Positions 1 through 8,035 of a DNA stretch of 24,454 nucleotides are shown here, piece after piece. The notes under the pieces were generated by a model. The model was not told the origin of the DNA. It saw only the letters and a list, made by a program, of their open reading frames with translations, and ran no database searches. How positions within the stretch are numbered: the stretch's first letter is position 1; each line of letters begins with the position of its first letter. The translations under genes were made by a program, and so were the position numbers. The DNA comes from Verrucomicrobia bacterium SCGC AAA164-M04 (lineage in GTDB: Bacteria; Verrucomicrobiota; Verrucomicrobiae; Verrucomicrobiales; Akkermansiaceae): the NCBI GenBank assembly GCA_000383735.1, contig KB912124.1:1-24454 (forward strand). The letters are read 5' to 3'.

Positions 1-95
1 TCTTTTGGTTGGGGCCGTTGACCATGAATCAGAGGGAATCAAGATTCTGCAAACTATTGATAATAATCATGGATGCCAGCAGCTCTCTTTTTCGC
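1..95 (+). repeat. 95-nt inverted repeat, left copy
   Basis: These bases are an exact reverse complement of 12135-12229 (position p pairs with 12230 minus p). Similarity stops after base 95, where this copy continues GGGATGG and the other continues TGGGTTG. The repeat starts at the first base of the window, so its true left limit is unknown. It lies inside a WD40-protein reading frame in both copies. Confidence 0.97.
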
Positions 96-166
96 GGGAT
101 GGCAGTCATCTAGGAACGGTGAATGCCGATGGAACTTATTCCTTGTTTAAGGTGATTCGAGAATGA
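2..166 (+). CDS. 3' end of a WD40-repeat protein gene (5' end missing)
   Basis: An open frame enters from the left edge and stops with TGA at 164-166, giving about 54 residues. Its first part (about 31 residues) is identical to the tail of the broken WD40 gene at 12127-14164 because it lies in the 95-nt inverted repeat. After the repeat it continues with a credible blade end: LSFSRDGSHLGTVNADGTYS, then LFKVIRE and stop. The S-x-DG-x-x-L-x-T pattern followed by a hydrophobic strand is typical of a closing WD40 blade. This therefore looks like the authentic C-terminus, whereas the copy near 12.1 kb ends abruptly in SLG. The stop codon directly abuts the ppc stop on the other strand. It may be a second paralogue or the displaced end of the same gene. 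Confidence 0.8.
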   Translation, partial: LLVGAVDHESEGIKILQTIDNNHGCQQLSFSRDGSHLGTVNADGTYSLFKVIRE

Positions 167-2875
167 TTAACCAGTTTCGCGAAGGCCAGATGAGATGGCG
201 TTGATCGTCAATTGCAGGGCGAGAAAATCGCGATTAAAGCGACCATCCTTTGCTTCGATCGGGCTCCCGGCCTCACGCCAACGTTTGATTAGGGCGATTT
301 GTTGCTCGTGAAGGACCTTTAATGGACCTTCACGGACTGCGAGGGTTTTTTCCATGCGCGGGCGGCGGGAATCGAATTCGCGGCCAAAAAGTTTACGAAC
401 TAATCTACGTGTTTTTTCGTATTCGGTAAGGATTTGGCCAAGAAGGCGTTTTCGAAGATCCTCGTCCGGGCAGAGCTCGGCATATTGCTTCATCATTTCG
501 GGGTTTGCCGAGGCGAGGGAGGATTCAATGTTGGTGAAGACATAGCGAAGGAAATCGAACTTTGGGAGGTTATCCTTGATGTTCTCATAGGATTCTTCGC
601 CGATAGCTTCGAGACCGGAGCCAACACCGTACCAGCCGGGTAGGTAGAATCGGGCTTGGGTCCAAGAAAAGACCCATGGAATAGCACGGAGATCCTTGAG
701 TGAGGCCTTCTTGCCAGTACGGCGGGAGGGCCGGGATCCAAAGACACCGGTTTCTAAAGCGTCGATGGGAGTCGCACTACGGTAGAAGCTGATGAAGTCA
801 TCGGCGTCGAGCAGCTTGCGATAGGCTTTGTCTGATTCGGCGGAAAGGGCGTCGAGACTTTGGCGGCACTGTTCAACAGGATTGGCCCGTTCATTTCGCA
901 ACCCAACGACACGGGTGACACCAGCAGTGAGGAGTTCGAGATGGAAGTGCGCGTTCCCTTCGTGACCGTATTTTCGTGGGAGGACTTCGCCTTGTTCGGT
1001 GACACGGACGGGGCCGGCAAGTGCTCCATCGGGAAGGGCCCGTAGGAACCAACGAGTGGGACCTGCTCCGCGACCAATAGTGCCGCCGCGGCCGTGAAAA
1101 AATTGTGGGATAACACCTTCTGCTCGACAGGCTGCGGTCATTGATTCTTGGCCTTTGAAAATTCCCCATTGGGATGCAAAAACTCCGGCATCTTTGTTGG
1201 AATCAGAATAGCCGACCATGGCGGGCTGCATTCCGGATGGATGGGGGCCCATAATGGCGAGGTATTCCGCCAGAATGGTGCTAGCGGCCGCTAGGTCTTC
1301 GCCGGTTTCAAAGAGTGGACTAACTGGAAGGCGGGAGCGCCATTTGCCGTTTGAATGTAGCTTGGCGAGTCCAGCTTCGCGGGAGAGTAGCTGGACGAGA
1401 AGGATATCGGACACAGAACGCGTCATACTGATGATGAGTTGGCCTAGGCAATCAGGCCCGCGTTTGCGCAGGTGGGTCGCGAGGAGGCGAAAGTAGGCCA
1501 GAATATGATCTGCATCATCGCCAGCTTCCTCGTAGCGAGTAAGAAATGGTCTTGGATTCGAGAGCTCCGCGACAAGGAATTCGCGGCGTTTTGCCTCGGT
1601 CCAAGTTGGGAAGTTTTCGCCATCAGGAATCCCGACTCTAGCGAAGAGTTGAGCGGCGGCGGCATCGTGGGCTTCCGAGTTGTTGCGAACATCGAGGGAA
1701 GCGAGATGAAGTCCGAAAATTTCAGCAAGGCGAATGAGTGGGAAAATCCACTCGTGGGCGGTCATTGAAGCCTTGGCTTCGCAGAGGGTGTCGTGAGCAA
1801 GATTGAGATCGGAGAGATATTGGGCGGTGGTTTGGTATTTGTCCTGCTCGAATCTTTCGACGACGAGTCTAATAAAAGTCTGCCATGGCTCTAGATGGTA
1901 GCGTTTTGTAATTCGGAATCCCGCATCGCCGAGTTCTTCGGCATACGTTGCAATGGCTTCGTTAAGACGGGAAGGAACTTTGGTGAAGGGTGGAGCCAGG
2001 GTGAGTTTGTCAGCGACATTCATTAAATGCCGCTGGTGCATTTGCACTGCATTTTCATGAAGTTCGGCGAGAGTGTTCTTAGTTACCTCTGGTGTGACAA
2101 AGGGATGTCCGTCGCGGTCGCCACCAATCCAGTTAGAAAATCGGAGTTTTGGATAGGCGTTCTCCTTGCGAAGGTTTTCGATATTCCAACCGGCATCTTC
2201 CCACGCGAGTTCGAGAGAACGGTCAAGGCGGATTACGACTTCGGGGAAGGTTTCGCTGAGATAAGGTAGAGCATTCCGAAGTTCCTCTTGAACTGCGGGA
2301 CGTTGGACGAAAATTTCCCCCGTATACCAAAGGGTCTGGAGCTCAGCGCGGAGAGAATCTGCGACGCGGCGACCGTAATGAGGGTCGTTTTTAGCGGATT
2401 CAAAACTACGGAGTTCCTCGTAAATAGCTTTGTGGCGGACCCGCACGGATGGGCGTTTTGCTTCGGTTGGGTGGGCAGTTAGGACTGGTTCGACCTGAAC
2501 TTTTTTGAGGGTCGTGATCACCTCTTGCTCGCTTAAACCGGCTTCGGAGAGGCGTTTGATGACGGAGGGCCAAAGGCCCTTAATGGCATCGGCTCCGTGG
2601 GAGGTTCGGCGGGCACTGCGGAATTTCCAAGCGACGCGTTCTTCGACGATGTTGAGTAGTTCGAAGCAAATAGAGAGGAGTTGAGCTCCTTCACGCTCTG
2701 CGCCTGAGGGAATTGTTTCAGGAAATGGTTTGCCTTCTTGCCAGGGGACGAGCGAGCGCAGGGCAGCATCAAGCGGAAGGGCCTCGGCAAGCATAGCTGT
2801 GGTTTCGGCTAGACTTTCGTCGAGTTCGCGAAATCCCTCCGCGAAATATCGGTCATTCTTAATGTTGTCAGGCAT
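167..2875 (-). CDS. ppc: phosphoenolpyruvate carboxylase
   Basis: Cytoplasmic enzyme that carboxylates PEP with bicarbonate to oxaloacetate and phosphate, an anaplerotic feed of the TCA cycle. The 902-residue product matches the usual 880-960 residues. All family landmarks are visible: VLTAHPTEA with the catalytic His at about residue 135, GGDRDGHPFVT at 251-261, GYSDSNKDAG with the active-site Lys at about 561, and FHGRGGTIGRG at 593-603 with its His and Arg pair. The C-terminus is LTINAISSGLRETG, where many homologues end in RNTG. The ATG start at 2875 has no clear Shine-Dalgarno sequence. It diverges from the lactonase-like gene across 80 bp and meets the WD40 tail with no intervening base. 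Identification is secure; allosteric behaviour cannot be read from the sequence. Confidence 0.98.
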   Translation of the reverse strand: MPDNIKNDRYFAEGFRELDESLAETTAMLAEALPLDAALRSLVPWQEGKPFPETIPSGAEREGAQLLSICFELLNIVEERVAWKFRSARRTSHGADAIKGLWPSVIKRLSEAGLSEQEVITTLKKVQVEPVLTAHPTEAKRPSVRVRHKAIYEELRSFESAKNDPHYGRRVADSLRAELQTLWYTGEIFVQRPAVQEELRNALPYLSETFPEVVIRLDRSLELAWEDAGWNIENLRKENAYPKLRFSNWIGGDRDGHPFVTPEVTKNTLAELHENAVQMHQRHLMNVADKLTLAPPFTKVPSRLNEAIATYAEELGDAGFRITKRYHLEPWQTFIRLVVERFEQDKYQTTAQYLSDLNLAHDTLCEAKASMTAHEWIFPLIRLAEIFGLHLASLDVRNNSEAHDAAAAQLFARVGIPDGENFPTWTEAKRREFLVAELSNPRPFLTRYEEAGDDADHILAYFRLLATHLRKRGPDCLGQLIISMTRSVSDILLVQLLSREAGLAKLHSNGKWRSRLPVSPLFETGEDLAAASTILAEYLAIMGPHPSGMQPAMVGYSDSNKDAGVFASQWGIFKGQESMTAACRAEGVIPQFFHGRGGTIGRGAGPTRWFLRALPDGALAGPVRVTEQGEVLPRKYGHEGNAHFHLELLTAGVTRVVGLRNERANPVEQCRQSLDALSAESDKAYRKLLDADDFISFYRSATPIDALETGVFGSRPSRRTGKKASLKDLRAIPWVFSWTQARFYLPGWYGVGSGLEAIGEESYENIKDNLPKFDFLRYVFTNIESSLASANPEMMKQYAELCPDEDLRKRLLGQILTEYEKTRRLVRKLFGREFDSRRPRMEKTLAVREGPLKVLHEQQIALIKRWREAGSPIEAKDGRFNRDFLALQLTINAISSGLRETG

Positions 2876-2955
2876 CCGGAGTAAGAATGCTCAGATTTTG
2901 AGGGGCTGGCAAGGATCTGTCTTTCAGGTCACGATTCATTCTGATAATCAACGGT

Positions 2956-4047
2956 ATGAAGAAAATGATTTTTGCGACAGTCGCTCTCACTGGAACCTTT
3001 CAGGCTCAAACGACTCCTGTATATATTGGCACCGGAGCAGATGGGATTTACACTCTCGAACTAGACGAAAAAACGGGAGCGCTTTCGAATCGTAAGCATG
3101 TGGTGAAGGGCCAGAACATGGGGTTTCAAGAGGTGAACAAGGAAGGCAGTGTTATTTTTTCGACTTTCAAAAAAGGTGGGAAGGGAGCGGTTTCGGCTTA
3201 TTCGATCGTTGAGGGCAAGTTTACCGAGATTTCGAGCCAGCCTTATGAGGGTCGAGGACTTTGCCATGTCAGTATCGACGCGAATGAAAAAGTTCTTTTT
3301 GGAGCGGATTATGGTGGTGGAAAGGTTGTGTCTTTCCCAATTGAAGGTGGGGAGATTGGCGCCGTGGCATCACTGATGCAGCACAAGGGTTCGAGCTTGA
3401 ACAAACAACGACAGGAAGGGCCTCACGCACACTCCATTTATGCTGGGCCTGATAACAAATTCGCGTATGCGCCAGATCTGGGAATTGATCAGGTGAAATT
3501 CTATGCTTTCGATGCTAAGGGGACGTTGACTGATAAGGGGGGATTCAAATTGATTCCAGGTTCTGGTCCCCGTCATATGAAGTTTGGTAAAGATGGTTCG
3601 CATGCCTATGTTCTTAATGAACTCACCTTGACTGTAACAGGGTTCTCCCGTGATACGAAAAATGGTGTTTTGACAATGAAGAATACAGTGAGTGTTTTCC
3701 CGTCGAAAACAAAAACAGAGAATATGAGCTGTTCCGAGATTAGGGTTTCGCAAGATGGGAAGTTTATTTATACCGCGAATCGTGATTTAACAGAAGAGGG
3801 GAGAGATTCTTTAACTGTCCTCTCTGTTGCACAGGACGGGTCATTAAAGCATCTCGAAACGACTCCGGCAGCGGTGTGGATCCCCCGGAATATTAATCTT
3901 TCGCCATCTGGTGATTGGCTTCTTGTGGCAGGGCAAAAGTCCAACGAAGTGACCAGTCATCGGATTGATAAGAAAACGGGTAAGATTTCTTTTAGCGGCA
4001 AAAGTGCGGAGGTGCCGAAGGCGATGTGCATTAACTTTGCTCGGTGA
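2956..4047 (+). CDS. secreted lactonase-family seven-bladed beta-propeller protein
   Basis: The 363-residue product resembles the Lactonase family (PF10282, Pgl/YbhE and muconate cycloisomerase-like propellers). Supporting motifs are an early blade starting PVYIGTGADGIYTLELDEKT, the family signature EGPHAHSIYAGPDNKF near residues 155-170, GPRHMKFGKDGSHAYVLNEL near 205-224, and a late WIPRNINLSPSGDWLLVAGQ segment. The N-terminus MKKMIFATVALTGTFQAQ looks like a short signal peptide, so the protein is probably exported. Cytoplasmic Pgl of the pentose phosphate pathway normally lacks one. The substrate is therefore uncertain; hydrolysis of a sugar lactone is only a family-based guess. It stands alone, convergent with prfB and divergent from ppc. 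Confidence 0.9.
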   Translation: MKKMIFATVALTGTFQAQTTPVYIGTGADGIYTLELDEKTGALSNRKHVVKGQNMGFQEVNKEGSVIFSTFKKGGKGAVSAYSIVEGKFTEISSQPYEGRGLCHVSIDANEKVLFGADYGGGKVVSFPIEGGEIGAVASLMQHKGSSLNKQRQEGPHAHSIYAGPDNKFAYAPDLGIDQVKFYAFDAKGTLTDKGGFKLIPGSGPRHMKFGKDGSHAYVLNELTLTVTGFSRDTKNGVLTMKNTVSVFPSKTKTENMSCSEIRVSQDGKFIYTANRDLTEEGRDSLTVLSVAQDGSLKHLETTPAAVWIPRNINLSPSGDWLLVAGQKSNEVTSHRIDKKTGKISFSGKSAEVPKAMCINFAR

Positions 4048-4080
4048 ATCTCACCCAATTTTCAAAATCGGGTGATGAGA
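4048..4080. terminator. possible bidirectional terminator hairpin between convergent genes
   Basis: CACCC at 4052-4056 pairs with GGGTG at 4070-4074. An inner ATTTT/AAAAT pairing extends the stem after one mismatch, leaving a very small loop. It starts 4 bp after the lactonase stop and lies about 60 bp beyond the prfB stop. No long T tract follows on either strand, so function as an intrinsic terminator is uncertain. Nothing else is evident in the gap 4048-4137. Confidence 0.4.
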
Positions 4081-4137
4081 GTGCTTACTTTGAGTCCTAA
4101 TTGAGAGGTCGAAAGAGGGGGCCCTTTTCGCGGAAAT

Positions 4138-5254
4138 TTAAGCGCGTTTTTGGCCGCGAAGCATGGCTTCAATAAAGGGGTCAAGGGCTCCATCCATGAC
4201 GTTTTGGATGTTTCCAGTTTCTTCGCCTGTGCGGAGGTCCTTAACCATCTGGTAAGGTTGGAATACGTAGGAACGAATTTGGCTTCCCCAGCCGATCTCT
4301 CCTTTATCGGAGTAAGCGCGGTCCGCTTCGGCTTTCTGCTTGTCTTCCTCAATCTGGTAAAGTTTGGCTCGGAGGGTTTCCCAAGCGACTTCGCGGTTGC
4401 GGAGTTGGGACCGTTCTTGGGTGGAGCGAATCACGATGCCTGTTGGGAGATGCTTCATCATAACAGCGGTTTCGACCTTGTTCACATTTTGGCCACCTTT
4501 ACCGCCTGAGCGGGCTGTGGATATTTCGACATCGGAATCGGGAATGTCGATCTCGATGGTGTCATCAATTTCAGGTGTGACATCGATAGAGGCGAAAGAG
4601 GTGTGTCTTTTTCCTGCCGAATCGAAAGGCGAAATGCGAACGAGACGATGAACGCCACGTTCGGCTTTGAGGTAACCATAGGCGTATGGGCCCTCAATTT
4701 TGAGAGAGGCAGAAGAAATTCCGGCTTCCTCACCGTCCTGATAATCAGTAACGGTAACCTTAAAGTCTTTTTGCTCTGACCAGCGATTATACATTCGGTA
4801 AAGCATACCGGCCCAGTCGCAGGCTTCGGTGCCACCTGCTCCAGCTTGGACAGTCATGTAGGCGTTTTTTGAGTCGGAGGGAGAATCGAGAAGGGTAATG
4901 AGCTCGAAGGACTCTAAATCTTTACCAAGCTTCTCGAAAGTGGATCGCGCCTCACGTGCCGAATCGATGTCATCAAATTCCTTGGCGAGCTCAATACCCG
5001 AGGTGAGATTTTGAAATTCTTCCTCAAATTTAAGGAAAGGTTCGAGTTTGTCCTTGTTGAGTTTTGTTTCGGCTAAGACTTCGCGAGCCTGCTCCTGTCG
5101 GTTCCAGAATTCTGGATTGGCGGCTTTAGCTTCGAGTTCCTCGATTTTTTGGGTTAAAAGCGGGATGTCAAAGATACCTCCTGAGTTCCGACAAGCGGCT
5201 CTCGAGCGAGCTGGTGTCGATCGCCAGAAGGTCAGCGACGTTTTCGGTTTCCAT
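4138..5254 (-). CDS. prfB: peptide chain release factor 2 (needs programmed +1 frameshift)
   Basis: RF2 releases the finished peptide at UGA and UAA codons on the ribosome. Translation starts at ATG 5254-5252 and reads 28 codons ([18 protein letters not shown]..., ending LRRYL) to an in-frame TGA at 5170-5168. A +1 shift then continues in frame from GAC at 5169 to TAA at 4138-4140. The resulting protein is 371 residues, close to the 365 of E. coli RF2. In the joined product the stop-recognition SPF tripeptide falls at about 208-210 and the catalytic GGQ at about 253-255, within [16 protein letters not shown], almost exactly as in E. coli. No strong Shine-Dalgarno precedes the start. Annotation pipelines may call only the downstream part, for example from the internal ATG at 4857. 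The gene diverges from the acetylesterase operon. Confidence 0.97.
5167..5182 (-). promoter_or_regulatory. prfB programmed +1 frameshift site
   Basis: Read on the minus strand the site is AGG AGG TAT CTT TGA C. An internal Shine-Dalgarno-like AGGAGG sits just upstream of the slippery CTT codon and the in-frame UGA stop followed by C. This is the well-known RF2 autoregulatory element: low RF2 lets the ribosome pause at UGA and slip to UUU, and high RF2 terminates synthesis. The long RF2-like frame immediately after the shift confirms it. Confidence 0.97.
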
Positions 5255-5373
5255 AAGGGAGCGAGAGGTATGGGAGACGGATGCAGGGGTCAATGGAATT
5301 GTCTGATGAGAGGAGAGAGTTGCACCTCGGATTTCAGAAGAAGACCGTAAATTGAATGGTCTTTCGTGGGTGC

Positions 5374-5391
5374 CTCTAAAAAAATTTAGAG
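5374..5391. repeat. short perfect inverted repeat in the prfB/esterase divergent promoter region
   Basis: CTCTAAA at 5374-5380 and TTTAGAG at 5385-5391 are separated by AAAA. The repeat lies in the 207-bp gap between the divergent prfB and acetylesterase genes. It could be an operator or a weak hairpin; its AT-rich 7-bp arms could also arise by chance. I did not see convincing -35/-10 pairs in this gap. Confidence 0.35.
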
Positions 5392-5461
5392 ATTTTCAAA
5401 ATACTCAGTGATAGCTGGTATCGGATTTACTGGTCATCCTAGTTAGATCAGTCAGGGTTCT

Positions 5462-6640
5462 ATGACGATGAATCAGGGGTATTTTCTGGGTTTGGTGGCG
5501 CTGGTAGCCTTTTTTCTGCAAGGGAATGTGATGGGGAAGCCTCTCAAAGTTTATGTCCTAGCAGGTCAGTCGAATATGCAGGGGTCGGCTCATAAAAAGA
5601 CTTTTGCAGCGATAGGGGATGATCCTAAAACGGCCTCGATCTTGAAGGAGATTTTGAGTGCTGATGGAGAACCGGTAGAGGGGCACAATAGCTGGGTGAC
5701 TTGTCGAACAAATCGTGGAGGGAAACAGGTAACTCTTCATGGGAAGGTCAAGGTCGGCTATGGATTTGATGATGAGAGAATCGGTCCGGAGTATGGCTTT
5801 GGTCTACACATGGATCGTTCAACGGAAGAGCCGGTATTGATTATCAAGACAGCTTGGGGGGGGAAGTCGTTAGCGGTTGATTTTCGCCCACCGAGTGCCG
5901 GCCCCTATTCGCCAAGTGAACGGGAAAATGAGAACGGAAGGGTTCCAACACAGGAAGCGACGGGGTCTTACTACCGTCAGATGATCGCGTTCGTCAAAGA
6001 GACGCTCAAGGATGAAGCAAGTATCAGGAAAGTGGTGCCGGAATACGAAGAAAGCGATGGATACAAGCTCGCGGGTTTTGTTTGGTTTCAGGGATGGAAT
6101 GACATGTGCAATCGCCATCACATCTCCCAATACACGGACAATATGATTCACTTTATTGTGGATGTGCGACGGGATTTTGAGTCGCCCAACCTTCCATTCA
6201 TCGTAGGGGTGTTGGGTGTTTATGGGACGGATCCCGATAGCCGTCGGTTTGATAAGGGATTGCCGGTAACGACTTTTCGAAAAACGCAATTTGAAGCGGT
6301 GGAAACCTTTAATGCAAAAGTCAAATCCAAGTATAGAGGGAATGTCATCGCGGTGGATAGCGGGCCTTTTTACGAGCTAGGGCTCAGTGATATTTATTGG
6401 AAACGGCGGATGACGGGAGAGTGGAAACGTCGCCTCGAAAGGGGTGAGATGATCCGGGAGGACTATCAAAAGGAGTGTGCTAAGTATGGCTTTGGTAATG
6501 GCGAAATTACCGCCGAAGAACAAGCGACCTGGGACCGATGTTCATCAAATGCCGAATATCACTACCTAGGAAGTGGAAAAACTTTTGTGAGGTTTGGAAA
6601 ATCCTTGGCTGAAGCGATGCTAAGGATTGAGAAAAACTAA
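5462..6640 (+). CDS. secreted sialate O-acetylesterase-like SGNH hydrolase (SASA family)
   Basis: The 392-residue product has an N-terminal hydrophobic segment (about residues 7-25, FLGLVALVAFFLQGNVMG) consistent with a signal peptide. The mature part begins with the SASA (PF03629, carbohydrate esterase family 6-like) block YVLAGQSNMQGS, with the nucleophile Ser at about 37. A further block, TAWGGKSL (130-137), is followed by WFQGWNDM (208-215), which corresponds to the family WxQGExD region. The C-terminal YHYLGSGKTF carries the probable catalytic His at about 367. The family removes O-acetyl groups from sialic acids or from plant and algal polysaccharides; the actual substrate is unknown. 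It is the first gene of a tight operon, 12 bp before a sulfatase, which favours a role in stripping a decorated glycan. An alternative start at 5468 is possible. Confidence 0.88.
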   Translation: MTMNQGYFLGLVALVAFFLQGNVMGKPLKVYVLAGQSNMQGSAHKKTFAAIGDDPKTASILKEILSADGEPVEGHNSWVTCRTNRGGKQVTLHGKVKVGYGFDDERIGPEYGFGLHMDRSTEEPVLIIKTAWGGKSLAVDFRPPSAGPYSPSERENENGRVPTQEATGSYYRQMIAFVKETLKDEASIRKVVPEYEESDGYKLAGFVWFQGWNDMCNRHHISQYTDNMIHFIVDVRRDFESPNLPFIVGVLGVYGTDPDSRRFDKGLPVTTFRKTQFEAVETFNAKVKSKYRGNVIAVDSGPFYELGLSDIYWKRRMTGEWKRRLERGEMIREDYQKECAKYGFGNGEITAEEQATWDRCSSNAEYHYLGSGKTFVRFGKSLAEAMLRIEKN

Positions 6641-6652
6641 CGAGAAATTGAG

Positions 6653-8035
6653 ATGATAAAATTGAAACTGACCCTATTGAGCCTGCTGTGCACTACGCTT
6701 ATTTTGAAAGCGGAGAAGCCTCCCAATATTCTCCTGATCATGGCGGATGATTTGGGGTGGTACGATGTTCACTTTAACGGGAACGAGCATTTGGATACCC
6801 CAAACCTCGATCGCTTCGTAAAGCAGGGAATGGTTTTTCCACATGGCTATGCCGCGGCTCCGGTGTGTACGCCAACTCGTGCAGCGATGATGACCGGAAT
6901 GTCTCCAGCAAGACTGGCAATCACGAATCATGCACCAGGATTTAAAAATGGCATGGTGCCGGAGGGTCGGAAACAGGCTGGAGCGGAAAAATTGACTTAT
7001 CTTCCGTTAGAAGCGGAGACTTTGGCGGAGCGATTGAAGAAGGAAGCCGGATATGCGACGGGCTTTGTGGGAAAGTGGCACTTGTCCCACCGCAAAGGAG
7101 AGAACAAAGCGGGTGAAAAATACGAACACGGATTACGTCCAAAGTCGCAGGGCTTTGACCTTAATATCGGCGGCTACGACCGGGGAGGGCCCCCGACGTA
7201 TTTTGCGCCCTACAAGATCCCGACTTTAAAAGAAGGGCCGAAAGGGGAATATCTCCCTGATCGATTGGCTACGGAATGCATCGACTTTATTACAAAGCAA
7301 AAGAACGGACCGTTCTTCCTGACGTTTTGGAATTATTCGGTTCACTACCCGATTGAGGCACCGGAGGATCTTATAGAAAAATACAAAAAGCGCCCGGTGG
7401 AAAATGCGCCTTACGCAGCGATGATTGAGGGCATGGATCGTTCGATTGGGCGGGTGTTGGCATCGCTTGACGATCTTGGCTTGGCGGAGAGCACGATTGT
7501 CATCTTTACTTCGGACAACGGATCTTTGTTCGGGAATGGTCCGTTAAGGGCAAATAAGGGGCACCTTTATGAGGGCGGAATCAGAGTGCCGTGGGCCATT
7601 CGTTGGCCGGGAAAAGTGAAGGCGGGTTCGAGTTCCAATACGCCCATCATCACGACGGATACCTTCCCGACCTTGCTCGAAGTAGCGGGATTGAAACCAA
7701 AGGCGGGAACTCCGCTTGATGGAGTAAGTTTGGTTCCGATGTTGAAAGGGAATGCGAGGCTGGAGAGGAAGTCTCTTTTCTTTCACTATCCCAACTATGC
7801 CTTCCATAAGAGGAATCGCTTGGGGGGCGTGATACGGCGCGGGAACTACAAACTCATCCATTTTTACGATGATGATTCCTTCGAGCTTTACGACGTCGTT
7901 GCGGATCAGGGTGAAAAGAAGAATCTAACCAAGTCGAAGCCGAAGTTAGCGGCCGAGTTGAAAGCAGAATTGATGCAATGGCTCAAGGAGTCCGGTGCGA
8001 AGATGCCTTTCGTTCCCGCCAAAAAATCAAACTAA
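6653..8035 (+). CDS. secreted Cys-type sulfatase 1 (family S1)
   Basis: Hydrolyses sulfate esters, probably in the periplasm or outside the cell. The 460-residue product starts with a signal peptide (MIKLKLTLLSLLCTTLILKA). The alkaline-phosphatase-fold sulfatase markers follow: metal-binding ADDLGW (Asp 32/33), VCTPTRAAMMTG with the C-x-P-x-R cysteine at about 72 that becomes formylglycine, GKWHLS (Lys 141, His 143), NYSVHYP (His 231), FTSDNGS (Asp 288, Asn 289), and KGHLYEGGIRVPW with Lys 302. All key residues are present, so the enzyme should be active after maturation. No formylglycine-generating enzyme or anSME is in the window. The stop overlaps the next start (TAATG), indicating translational coupling. 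The sulfated substrate cannot be deduced. Confidence 0.96.
   Translation: MIKLKLTLLSLLCTTLILKAEKPPNILLIMADDLGWYDVHFNGNEHLDTPNLDRFVKQGMVFPHGYAAAPVCTPTRAAMMTGMSPARLAITNHAPGFKNGMVPEGRKQAGAEKLTYLPLEAETLAERLKKEAGYATGFVGKWHLSHRKGENKAGEKYEHGLRPKSQGFDLNIGGYDRGGPPTYFAPYKIPTLKEGPKGEYLPDRLATECIDFITKQKNGPFFLTFWNYSVHYPIEAPEDLIEKYKKRPVENAPYAAMIEGMDRSIGRVLASLDDLGLAESTIVIFTSDNGSLFGNGPLRANKGHLYEGGIRVPWAIRWPGKVKAGSSSNTPIITTDTFPTLLEVAGLKPKAGTPLDGVSLVPMLKGNARLERKSLFFHYPNYAFHKRNRLGGVIRRGNYKLIHFYDDDSFELYDVVADQGEKKNLTKSKPKLAAELKAELMQWLKESGAKMPFVPAKKSN

Noticed and set aside
7978..8034. An upstream in-frame start for the S33 hydrolase.
   Set aside because: It would overlap the sulfatase by 58 bases and add MAQGVRCEDAFRSRQKIKL, which has no family resemblance. 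The ATG at 8035 coupled to the stop is better.
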